Below, one piece after another: positions 1-6,013 of a DNA stretch of 12,331 bases. Origin of the DNA: Gammaproteobacteria bacterium (GTDB lineage Bacteria; Pseudomonadota; Gammaproteobacteria; DSM-19610). The position numbers and the translations under genes are program-made. The stretch spans positions 1-12,331 of the forward strand of contig JAUXDG010000061.1 of the NCBI GenBank assembly GCA_030618475.1, read 5' to 3'. Every line of letters starts with the position of its first letter. Position 1 is the first letter of the stretch. The notes below the pieces were generated by a model, which worked only from the letters and a program-made list of their open reading frames with translations, was not told the DNA's origin and did no database searches.

Positions 1-1991
1 CGCACCATGCCGTTGAAGTTATACGGTGATACCGTGCCAACATAGTCCTGCAAGGCGGTGACTTCGGGAATCGTCCGCAGCGACTCGGTAAGCCGCTGCG
101 CCACGTTGGCGGTTACGGCGAGTGGCGTTCCTTCCGGCATATTAATCAGTACGTTGAATTCGGGTTTGTTATCGAAAGGCAACATCTTTACCGCGACAGC
201 CTTGGTGTAGAACATCGAGCAGGCCAACAGCAAGGCCGTCACTATGCACGCAAATAGCAGCCAGGCCAGTAATCGGCTGTTTATAAACGGTGTGACAATC
301 GGGCGGTAGATCCGGCCGATAATCTCCTGGGTCTTGCGTTCCCTGCGCTCTGCCCGTATTAGATCCTGCAGCATGGGCCTCAGCTTGTAGGAACACCAGG
401 GGGTGAACACAAAGGCCGCGAACATGGAAAAAATTATCGCGACCGACCCAAGCGCTGGGATGGGTTCCATATAGGGACCCATCATACCGCTGACGAATCC
501 CATCGGCAGCAGTGCCGCAAGTATAGTGAGCGTTGCAATGATGGTGGGATTTCCGACTTCACGCACCGCGTCGACCGCCGTCTCAATACTGGTGTTGCCT
601 TCCTGAAGCCAGCGGCGGAAGATATTCTCCACCACCACCGTCGCATCATCGACCAGTATCCCGATGGAGAATACCAGGGCAAAGAGGCTCACCCGGTCGA
701 TGGTGAAATTGAGCGCCCACGCTGACCAGATGGTAATGAGTACGATAAGGGGGATAACGATAATGACGACCAGCGCTGAACGCATACCGATGGCGATAAA
801 CGAGATAATACTCACCGCAAAACCGGCGTGGAAAAGCGCAAGCAGAAGCTCGTTAACCTTGTCGTCTGCCGTCTTGCCGTAGTTGCGGGTGATGCTGACG
901 TTAACGCTTTCAGGGATAATATACCCTTTCATCGAGTTGAGCTTTTCAAGGACGGCATTGGCAACCGTTACACCGTTGGTGCCTTTTTTCTTGCTGATAG
1001 CAATGGTGATGGCCGCCGCACCGTCAGCGGATGGCGTATCGTCCTGATAAGCAGGACCGGTGTAGAAGGTAACCAGGCGCGCGGTCTCCTCGCCGCCCTG
1101 CACCACATGGGCGACATCGCGCACATAGACCGCTGTGCCATGATGGGAGCCGACGACCAGGCTCTCCACGTCCTTGGCAGTGCGCAGATAGGCGCCACTG
1201 GTGATTTGGTAGACACGATTATTCATTACCAGGCTGCCCGAACCACGCTCGGCATTCGCTTGCCGTATCGTATTCGCGATCTGGTCGAGACTGATACCGT
1301 ATCCTGACAGACGTTCGGGTAACACCTCAATACGGATTTGCGATTTCTGGCCACCGACCACGAAAGCAGGCCCGGTATTCTCGACTTCCTGCAGGCGTTG
1401 CATCACGTCGAAAGCCAGGACCCGTAGTCTTTCATCATCCAGAGCCAGATTCTGACACCACAGGGTTACGGTGACTATCGGTACATCGTCGACCCGTCTA
1501 GGCTTTACAAGGGGCATGGAAACCTCTGGCGGGATTTTATCCAGGTTGCTCTGCAGTTTCTCATGGACCTTGACAACGGATGGCCCGATAGGCTCGCCCA
1601 CTTCGAAACGCACCGTCACCATGCCGCGTTCGCGTTCCGCCGCAGAGTACACGTGCTTGACACCTGTGATCTCACTCATAATGCGTTCAAGGGGTTGAAT
1701 GGCGAGGTTTGCCACCTGTGCTGATGAGGCGCCGGGGTATTCGATGAATATATCGATCATGGGCACTGAGATCTGGGGGTCTTCCTGGCGTGGTGTAATG
1801 AAGAGGCCCAATAATCCGAGCGCCAGGGTGGCCATCATCAGCAGAGGTGTAAGCGGGGAATCAATAAAAAACCGGGCCAGATTCCCGGCGATACCGAGTG
1901 GAGCGCGGTCCTCAAACGGCCACGGTCCATGTTCCGGCAACGGGCGCCTGGAAGGATGTTTTGGAACAGGAAATTTAGAGGACTCGCCCAT
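1..1991 (-). CDS. RND-family efflux permease, N-terminal 663 residues (cut by window edge)
   Basis: Inner-membrane, proton-driven RND permease of the AcrB-like/HAE1 kind. Reading the minus strand from ATG at 1991 gives an open frame to base 1 with no stop. The first transmembrane helix is at about residues 43-65, followed by the porter region. A helix bundle lies at about 383-535, with the paired aspartates D448-D449 in the motif GILVDDATVVVENI, the TM4 proton-relay signature. Another helix is at about 573-592, and the second periplasmic half begins with PFDNKPEF. The start is supported by AAGGA just upstream and an in-frame stop 12 nt before it. The cytoplasmic N-terminal extension of about 40 residues is longer than in AcrB. 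No periplasmic adaptor gene precedes it; the small membrane ORF ends 12 bp upstream. An adaptor could lie past the left edge. The substrate is unknown. From memory of similar sequences, this subgroup often sits beside rhodanese genes, which fits this window. Confidence 0.9.
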   Translation of the reverse strand, partial: MGESSKFPVPKHPSRRPLPEHGPWPFEDRAPLGIAGNLARFFIDSPLTPLLMMATLALGLLGLFITPRQEDPQISVPMIDIFIEYPGASSAQVANLAIQPLERIMSEITGVKHVYSAAERERGMVTVRFEVGEPIGPSVVKVHEKLQSNLDKIPPEVSMPLVKPRRVDDVPIVTVTLWCQNLALDDERLRVLAFDVMQRLQEVENTGPAFVVGGQKSQIRIEVLPERLSGYGISLDQIANTIRQANAERGSGSLVMNNRVYQITSGAYLRTAKDVESLVVGSHHGTAVYVRDVAHVVQGGEETARLVTFYTGPAYQDDTPSADGAAAITIAISKKKGTNGVTVANAVLEKLNSMKGYIIPESVNVSITRNYGKTADDKVNELLLALFHAGFAVSIISFIAIGMRSALVVIIVIPLIVLITIWSAWALNFTIDRVSLFALVFSIGILVDDATVVVENIFRRWLQEGNTSIETAVDAVREVGNPTIIATLTILAALLPMGFVSGMMGPYMEPIPALGSVAIIFSMFAAFVFTPWCSYKLRPMLQDLIRAERRERKTQEIIGRIYRPIVTPFINSRLLAWLLFACIVTALLLACSMFYTKAVAVKMLPFDNKPEFNVLINMPEGTPLAVTANVAQRLTESLRTIPEVTALQDYVGTVSPYNFNGMV

Positions 1992-2003
1992 GCAGTTCCT
2001 TAT

Positions 2004-2192
2004 TTAACGTCCCTTTAGGTATGAAATCATTAGCACTACAACACCAAGAAGAAATGGCACAAAAACTACAAAATGCATCAGTGCAGACATTTCCTTGTAA
2101 ATCCCACTCAAATGTATAATAAGATCTGCAAGAGCGGAAAATGCGATGAGAATAAAGCCCAGTGTGTTATGTAGTGTCTTGTGGTCCATCAT
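2004..2192 (-). CDS. small two-helix membrane protein, function unknown
   Basis: A 62-residue minus-strand ORF beginning with two methionine codons (MMDHKTLHNTLGF). It contains two hydrophobic stretches, about residues 10-30 and 38-58, separated by a short polar loop (IYKEMS), and ends in a basic tail (YLKGR), as expected of a small inner-membrane hairpin protein. It ends 12 bp before the RND permease start and overlaps the end of the upstream truncated-rhodanese frame by 26 bp, so the three are probably co-transcribed. There is no good Shine-Dalgarno site in front of it, so translation may depend on coupling to the upstream frame. I do not recognise a family. It may be an RND accessory peptide, but this is inference from position only. 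Confidence 0.55.
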   Translation of the reverse strand: MMDHKTLHNTLGFILIAFSALADLIIHLSGIYKEMSALMHFVVFVPFLLGVVVLMISYLKGR

Positions 2193-2373
2193 AGAGCCAG
2201 TCTATTTCTTGATTTAAGAAAGCATCCGGCTTGATCAGATGTAAGGCCTTACCCGCCCCCGCACCTTTTACCGGGGCGAACAACTTCGCATAGCTTTCTG
2301 CCATTGCCGTATCGTATGACCATGCCGGGCCAGCGAGGACCAGCGAGATGGTTGTGAGTAGGCGTGTCAACAT
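2167..2373 (-). pseudogene. truncated exported rhodanese-type protein (N-terminal remnant)
   Basis: A 68-residue minus-strand frame starting at ATG 2373 behind a near-ideal AGGAGGT ribosome site. It has a signal peptide (MLTRLLTTISLVLAGPAWS) and then a segment ESYAKLFAPVKGAGAGKALH followed by LIKPDAFLNQ. From memory, this resembles the mature N-terminus of exported single-domain rhodaneses that neighbour RND permeases. The frame then stops after an unrelated tail (EIDWLYDGPQDTT) that overlaps the next small gene. No rhodanese core or catalytic cysteine remains. I therefore read it as a gene whose body was deleted, leaving its promoter, ribosome site and leader in front of the membrane ORF and RND gene. 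A longer frame runs up to 2499 but has no supporting ribosome site. It could alternatively be a genuine short exported peptide. Confidence 0.5.
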
Positions 2374-2582
2374 GTCGCACCTCCTATGATTGTGATGATT
2401 GCTGAAATGATTGAGATAAAACGTATCCGACTCATATCTGTGTTCCTTCTGGCCAAGCAAACAGGCTAATCCTTTTGGAGTGCAGTATAGGCATCTCAAA
2501 ATATGTGAAAATTCTACTGCTTAACCTGCATGACGTGCATTGACAATTGTCAATAACTGGCTTGATTGATGGTTTGTGTCGG
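2374..2582. other. non-coding upstream region of the minus-strand RND set
   Basis: No credible gene. It contains the FNR/CRP-type palindrome at 2539-2554. On the minus strand there is a TAGAAT -10-like hexamer (2511-2516) about 30 bp from the palindrome centre, and an alternative TATACT (2484-2489). Its right edge meets the inverted repeat of the deleted mobile element. Confidence 0.5.
2539..2554. promoter_or_regulatory. 16-bp perfect palindrome, FNR/CRP-family-type box
   Basis: ATTGACAATTGTCAAT is perfectly self-complementary and fits the half-site pattern TTGAC-N4-GTCAA used by FNR/NNR/DNR regulators. Reading the minus strand, its centre lies about 42 bp upstream of the start point expected from the TAGAAT hexamer at 2511-2516. 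That is the spacing of a class II FNR-dependent promoter driving the RND set. The identity of the binding protein is inference. Confidence 0.45.
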
Positions 2583-2603
2583 ACGCCTGTGGGTCTCGAA
2601 TTC
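2583..2603 (+). repeat. left terminal inverted repeat of the deleted element
   Basis: Contains the 14-bp core CCTGTGGGTCTCGA at 2586-2599, which recurs perfectly in inverse orientation at 2762-2775. Outer AC and inner TTC also match, with one mismatch on each side of the core. Confidence 0.7.
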
Positions 2604-2676
2604 TTAATTCTGCCGTTAAAACGGGTCGTTGCTCAATCTTGCCGCCCGTTGCCAGCTTACTCTAAACTCCGCCAGA

Positions 2677-2805
2677 ATGAAGGACATGTTCATTCTTCTG
2701 GCATACCTGCTAACCACCGTCGCGAAACTGCTTGCGCCCAGATTGCGGCGTAATCACGAAATCGAGACCCACAGGTGTAAAAATTACCATTGGGCGTTGC
2801 ACTGA
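2677..2805 (+). pseudogene. integrase/transposase N-terminal remnant
   Basis: A 42-residue frame starting MKDMFILLAYLLTTVAKLLA. This resembles the hydrophobic N-terminus, with its LLTT-AKLL pattern, that I recall from a widespread group of integrase-core (DDE-type) transposases about 300 residues long. After about 20 residues the similarity stops and the frame runs through the right inverted repeat to TGA 2805. No catalytic core is present, so it cannot transpose by itself. The family call is from memory of that N-terminus. Confidence 0.5.
2758..2778 (-). repeat. right terminal inverted repeat of the deleted element
   Basis: TCGAGACCCACAGG at 2762-2775 is the exact reverse complement of the left-end core. 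It ends about 45 bp before the start codon of the plus-strand rhodanese, so the element end forms that gene's upstream region. Confidence 0.7.
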
Positions 2806-2822
2806 CAACTGGAGATATTGCT

Positions 2823-3278
2823 ATGTATAAGACCCTCATCGTTCTGCTACTCAACGTATTCCTCATGGCTGTCCCCGCTTGGGCGCAGGAGAATGCCGAG
2901 GCAATCGAGGCCATGGAAGAATATCTGGAATTCGTTGACTACGGTGGCGCCACGGTCCTGGCGCAACAGATACCAGCCGATGACTGGAAGAACTTTTTCA
3001 TCATTGATGCGCGCGATACCGCTCAGTTCGAAAAGGAACACATTCCCGGTGCGGTGAACATCGATTGGCGCCAGGTGCTCGAACGCCGCTCCGAGTTCCC
3101 CAAGGAAAGGCCTATCCTGATTTACTGCAACACCGGGACGCTGTCAGCCCAGGCGGGGTTTGCCCTTCGGGTCGCCGGATTCGACAACCTGCGGATTCTT
3201 CAGGGCGGGCTGCGTGAGTGGCAGGATAAAGGCGGTTTTGGAGCTTACGAGAAGGCGTTGAAACAGCTGCAACACTGA
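2823..3278 (+). CDS. exported single-domain rhodanese (sulfurtransferase), copy 1
   Basis: A 151-residue periplasmic rhodanese-like protein expected to carry sulfane sulfur on a cysteine. The signal peptide is MYKTLIVLLLNVFLMAVPAWA, with cleavage probably after residue 21. The domain shows FIIDARDTAQFEKEHIPGAVNI (about 59-80; quoted in two parts, FIIDARD and HIPGAVNI) and the active loop YCNTGTLSAQ with catalytic C102. The loop lacks the arginine of the common CxxGxR form, having Leu instead. Near the end, ILQGGLREW is the usual closing motif. The start at ATG 2823 is chosen for its GGAG site and signal peptide; an upstream in-frame start at 2790 would add residues that spoil the signal peptide. 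It stands alone on the plus strand, directly downstream of the deleted mobile element and convergent with a ZIP remnant. Confidence 0.85.
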   Translation: MYKTLIVLLLNVFLMAVPAWAQENAEAIEAMEEYLEFVDYGGATVLAQQIPADDWKNFFIIDARDTAQFEKEHIPGAVNIDWRQVLERRSEFPKERPILIYCNTGTLSAQAGFALRVAGFDNLRILQGGLREWQDKGGFGAYEKALKQLQH

Positions 3279-3297
3279 ATGGGTAAGAGGGTCCATA

Positions 3298-3384
3298 CTC
3301 GCTGAGAACCAGCGTCATGCTCCCCACTAAAGCGATGGCGCTCATCAGTAATCCACTTATGACGATCCAGGCGAAGGTGCTCAT
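3298..3384 (-). pseudogene. ZIP-family metal transporter remnant (first 29 codons)
   Basis: The minus-strand frame from ATG 3384 begins MSTFAWIVISGLLMSAIALV, then GSMTLVLSE. This closely resembles the first transmembrane helix of bacterial ZIP zinc/iron permeases, which are normally about 230-260 residues. After residue 29 the frame becomes unrelated sequence and enters the antisense of the rhodanese gene, stopping at 3112. No metal-binding helices IV-V exist. The truncation point lies about 20 bp from the rhodanese stop codon, which marks a deletion junction. The start codon lies 48 bp after the zinc-ribbon gene, so the two were probably co-transcribed. Confidence 0.55.
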
Positions 3385-3432
3385 CGGTCAGTGCACCTGT
3401 TAGTAGGCGCAACTGTTCTATTCCTGGTTTGC

Positions 3433-3627
3433 TCAATTTCCCTTCTTCGCTTTTTTCTGTCGCAAGAGTTCATGGTGATGGGAGCCTTCTCTCAGCATCT
3501 TGGCTCCGCAACTCGGACATCGCTCATCCTGACACCGGACTCCATCGCGATGAGGAATCGTTTCATCACATTTAGGGCAGACGCACCGTCCGCCTGCCCC
3601 CATATCGTGTCGTTGCATGTCTGTCAT
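3433..3627 (-). CDS. small four-cysteine zinc-ribbon/rubredoxin-like protein
   Basis: A 64-residue soluble protein starting MTDMQRHDMGAGG and carrying CVCPKC at about residues 15-20 and CPSCGAK about 15 residues later, with an extra cysteine between (VRCQDERC). This arrangement of two CxxC knuckles predicts one bound Zn or Fe. A similar ribbon is known as a tail on NifX/NifB-like and DUF5320-type proteins; here it stands alone. The histidine- and lysine-rich tail (EGSHHHELLRQKKAKKGN) could bind metal or nucleic acid. The start at 3627 has a GAGG site; an upstream in-frame start at 3714 adds 29 residues with no motif. It is followed by the ZIP stump, which hints at a link to metal handling. 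Partners are unknown. Confidence 0.65.
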   Translation of the reverse strand: MTDMQRHDMGAGGRCVCPKCDETIPHRDGVRCQDERCPSCGAKMLREGSHHHELLRQKKAKKGN

Positions 3628-3716
3628 GGGTATCCTCGTCTTGACGCTATCAAAGTCTATACTTGCGAACGAGTAAATGCTATTCAGAGCGAGGTTTCGA
3701 AAATTGGCTATCACTG

Positions 3717-5048
3717 TCAGGCTCGTAAATTCTGCAGTTTTCTGAACAGGGTGCGCTTACTGATGCCAAGCTTCTCCGCGAGGCTGTCCCGATCACCCCG
3801 GAACTTCGATACAACCTGTATGAGGTAACGTCCTTCTATTTCCTCGAGCGGAAGAATTTCACCGGTATCCAGCGGCAGCTTGTGGTTAGATGCCGTTTCA
3901 CTGTCGCAGACTTCAGCGGACAGGTGTTCCGGTAAGATCACTTCATCATCGGTCAGTAGTATGGCCCGTTCCAGGATATTGCGCAGCTCGCGGATATTGC
4001 CCGGGAACCTATACTGTTGCAGACAGGCAAGCGTCGCAGGCGCGACACTGTAAGTCCGGTTGGGTGACAGTCGTGATAGCAGAGACTCGATTAGCAGCGG
4101 AAGATCCTCCGAACGTTCCTCGAGTGCGGGCAGTGCAATGGGGAAGGTGCTGATGCGATAGAAGAGGTCGCGGCGGAAGCTGCCCTCAGTGACCATCGTC
4201 TGCAGGTCGCGGTGGGTCGCAGTTATCAGCCGGAAGTTGGCTTCGCGAGGCTCCACGCTGCCCACCCGTCGATAGGTGCCGGTTTCCAGCAGGCGCAGCA
4301 GTTTTACCTGCAGGCTCAGTGGCACATCACCGACTTCGTCGAGAAAGAGGGTACCGCCTTCAGCGGCTTCTACAAGGCCGATCTTTCTCGCGTGAGCGCC
4401 GGTGAACGCGCCACGCTCGTGTCCGAACAGTTCGCTTTCAAACAGGGATTCAGTCAATCCTGAGCACTCGACGACCACGAACGGCTTGTCACTGCGTGGG
4501 CTGTTGTCATGTATTGCGCGCGCTACCAGTTCCTTGCCGGTTCCGGACTCGCCCTGTAACAGTGCGGCCGTTTCGGCGGGGGCGACCCGGTTGATGAGTT
4601 CTACCATGCGGTTGAAGGCGGGCGAACGGCCGACCATGCTGTTTGCATCAGCCCGGCTGCTGGCTGTGCGCGTCTCGCGCATGATCTCAATGACATAGCT
4701 GATCTCACCTTCATCGTTTCTAACCGGATAGGTTTCAACGTCAACGTGTTCCTCGCCGCGCGGCGTGTGATGCAGATGCAGTACTCGTTGCTTGCGGCCG
4801 GACGCCAGACAGTCGGCCAGCGGACAGCTTTCACCGGCCCGGTCACAGGGTACGGTGTAGCGGTGGGAGACTTCGTAGCAGGCCCGGTTATGCAACGGGC
4901 TGCCATCACCGTAGGTATCCCGGTAGGCCTGGTTGGCCGCCAGGATCCGGTAGTCCGGTGTGATGGCCACCGCGGGGGCGCCGATCACGTCGAGTATCCC
5001 CGTGACTTCGGTCTGTGCGCGTTCGCTGAAGCGAATCGGTTTACTCAT
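3717..5048 (-). CDS. sigma-54-dependent transcriptional activator with cysteine-rich PAS domain
   Basis: A 443-residue enhancer-binding protein that remodels RNA polymerase-sigma-54 using ATP. The order is an N-terminal PAS domain (about 12-125), AAA+ core (about 138-370) and Fis-type HTH (about 420-440, DSLAEKLGISKRTLFRKL). The core has Walker A GESGTGKE (166-173), the sigma-54-contacting GAFTGA (213-218), Walker B GGTLFLDE (231-238), the arginine segment FRRDLFYR (291-298) and GNIRELRN (350-357), all intact. The PAS domain carries C57, C68, C75 and C80 in a C-x10-C-x6-C-x4-C spacing with CPLADC, suggesting thiol, metal or Fe-S sensing rather than phosphorylation; no receiver domain is present. 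It is divergent from the MBL-fold gene. Two palindromes just upstream of its start and a consensus sigma-54 promoter beyond them make it the likely regulator of that operon and of itself. Confidence 0.95.
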   Translation of the reverse strand: MSKPIRFSERAQTEVTGILDVIGAPAVAITPDYRILAANQAYRDTYGDGSPLHNRACYEVSHRYTVPCDRAGESCPLADCLASGRKQRVLHLHHTPRGEEHVDVETYPVRNDEGEISYVIEIMRETRTASSRADANSMVGRSPAFNRMVELINRVAPAETAALLQGESGTGKELVARAIHDNSPRSDKPFVVVECSGLTESLFESELFGHERGAFTGAHARKIGLVEAAEGGTLFLDEVGDVPLSLQVKLLRLLETGTYRRVGSVEPREANFRLITATHRDLQTMVTEGSFRRDLFYRISTFPIALPALEERSEDLPLLIESLLSRLSPNRTYSVAPATLACLQQYRFPGNIRELRNILERAILLTDDEVILPEHLSAEVCDSETASNHKLPLDTGEILPLEEIEGRYLIQVVSKFRGDRDSLAEKLGISKRTLFRKLQNLRA

Positions 5049-5065
5049 GGCGATACCCGTAAGAA

Positions 5066-5079
5066 TGCCATCAATGGCA
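5066..5079. promoter_or_regulatory. palindromic operator 1, TGCCAT-N2-ATGGCA
   Basis: TGCCATCAATGGCA, with perfect 6-bp arms and a 2-bp spacer, 18 bp from the regulator start codon. It overlaps the start point expected from the TAGAAT hexamer (minus strand, 5085-5090), so occupancy should repress the regulator gene. Confidence 0.7.
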
Positions 5080-5098
5080 CCTTATTCTATCAGAGTAA

Positions 5099-5112
5099 TG
5101 CCATAAATGGCA
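5099..5112. promoter_or_regulatory. palindromic operator 2, TGCCAT-N2-ATGGCA
   Basis: TGCCATAAATGGCA has the same arms as operator 1, with a centre-to-centre distance of 33 bp (about three helical turns). Paired sites of this kind are typical upstream activator sequences for Fis-type sigma-54 activators. They lie about 144 and 177 bp upstream of the predicted start of the divergent transcript. Confidence 0.7.
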
Positions 5113-5223
5113 CTTTTGTTTTCCATGTTGGCTATGTACAGCCCTCGTGTCATCCCGCGTTTCTTATTTTAATAATATAAAAAACATAAAGTTAATACGA
5201 AAATCTGGAGGTCTGACGGGGGC

Positions 5224-5239
5224 TGGCACAGGGCTTGCT
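5224..5239 (+). promoter_or_regulatory. sigma-54 (-24/-12) promoter
   Basis: TGGCACAGGGCTTGCT matches the TGGCAC-N5-TTGC consensus completely, with GG at 5225-5226 and GC at 5237-5238 spaced correctly. Transcription should begin near 5250 and run into the MBL-fold gene. An AT-rich stretch (about 5160-5206) between operators and promoter would suit DNA bending by IHF, although I see no exact IHF consensus. Confidence 0.85.
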
Positions 5240-5293
5240 AATATACCTTTCAGTAGTGCCGGTACAGGCGCTTTCAGAGAGGGATGGGACACG

Positions 5294-5980
5294 GTGATCT
5301 TCCGCCAGTTTTGTACGCCCGATGACGAGATCAGCTACCTGGTAGCCGACCCGGTTAGCCGATATGCGGCGGTGCTGGATCCGCATGTCGAGGCTGAGCG
5401 GGAGTACATAGAGGTTGTGCGCCAACTGGACCTGCGACTGGTGTACCTGGTCGAGACCCATATCCACGAGTCTCATCTCAGTGCGGCACCGGCCTTGCAG
5501 ATAGAGACCGGCGCCCGGCTGGTAACCCACAGTGGCGCTGATTCGGCTTGTGTGGGCATGCACGTTGATGATGGCGAGAGCATCTTTGTCGGTGAAGAAT
5601 ATATCAGCGTCATGGCAACACCGGGACACAGTCCCTGTTCGCTGAGTTTCATGTGGCGGGACCGGGTGTTCACCGGTCACACACTGCTGTCGGGCGTTAC
5701 AGGGCCGTGTCAGCGTGGCGACGCTGATGCCGGCCGCTTGTTCGACAGTGTTCGCGACCGCCTGTTCGAACTGCCTGACGAAATGTTGGTGTACCCGGGA
5801 CGCGTCGCAGGCAGCCGCCGGGTCAGCAGTATCGGTCAGGAACGTGCAACGAATGCGGATTTGCAACCGCAGACGACACGCGCGCAGTTTGTCGCGCGTA
5901 AGCGGGCGGAGGCAAGGTCAGGCAGCGTGTGGGAGGAAGGCAGTCTGGCCGCGAATCAGCGCTGCAAGGTTTTCAACTGA
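5294..5980 (+). CDS. persulfide-dioxygenase-like MBL-fold protein with altered metal ligands
   Basis: A 228-residue cytoplasmic MBL-fold protein of the ETHE1/persulfide dioxygenase type, an enzyme class that oxidises glutathione persulfide with one iron. Family landmarks are FRQF near the start, YLVETHIHESHLSAAP (about 51-66), TPGH (109-112), RVFTGHTLL (124-132) and a C-terminal VSSIGQERATN (177-187). Against the usual pattern, HxHxDH reads H56-I-H58-E-S60-H61, the FTGD aspartate is H129, and the histidine of YPGHDY is R170. The three iron-ligand positions would then be H56, H112 and H129, a three-histidine site; activity is therefore uncertain. The GTG start at 5294 is chosen because the frame's earlier codons precede the predicted sigma-54 transcript start near 5250, and AGAGGG lies just upstream. 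It is the first gene of the sigma-54 operon. Confidence 0.8.
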   Translation: MIFRQFCTPDDEISYLVADPVSRYAAVLDPHVEAEREYIEVVRQLDLRLVYLVETHIHESHLSAAPALQIETGARLVTHSGADSACVGMHVDDGESIFVGEEYISVMATPGHSPCSLSFMWRDRVFTGHTLLSGVTGPCQRGDADAGRLFDSVRDRLFELPDEMLVYPGRVAGSRRVSSIGQERATNADLQPQTTRAQFVARKRAEARSGSVWEEGSLAANQRCKVFN

Positions 5981-6013
5981 AGTGAATTACTTGAACGGAA
6001 CAGGAGAGCGGAA

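Larger units (their letters stand above)
2583..2778 (+). mobile_element. internally deleted insertion element (MITE-like remnant), 196 bp
   Basis: Bounded by inverted repeats at 2583-2603 and 2758-2778 that agree at 19 of 21 positions, with a perfect 14-bp core CCTGTGGGTCTCGA. Between them is the start of an integrase/transposase reading frame. The size, repeats and N-terminal-only ORF suggest an insertion sequence that lost its interior but kept both ends. I see no clear target duplication flanking it. Confidence 0.55.

Noticed and set aside
828..1307. 159-residue plus-strand open frame
   Set aside because: Antisense to the partial RND permease, whose frame is open from 1991 to base 1 with RND motifs throughout.
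5192..5866. 224-residue open frame on the minus strand
   Set aside because: Antisense shadow of the MBL-fold gene; it would also run through the sigma-54 promoter.
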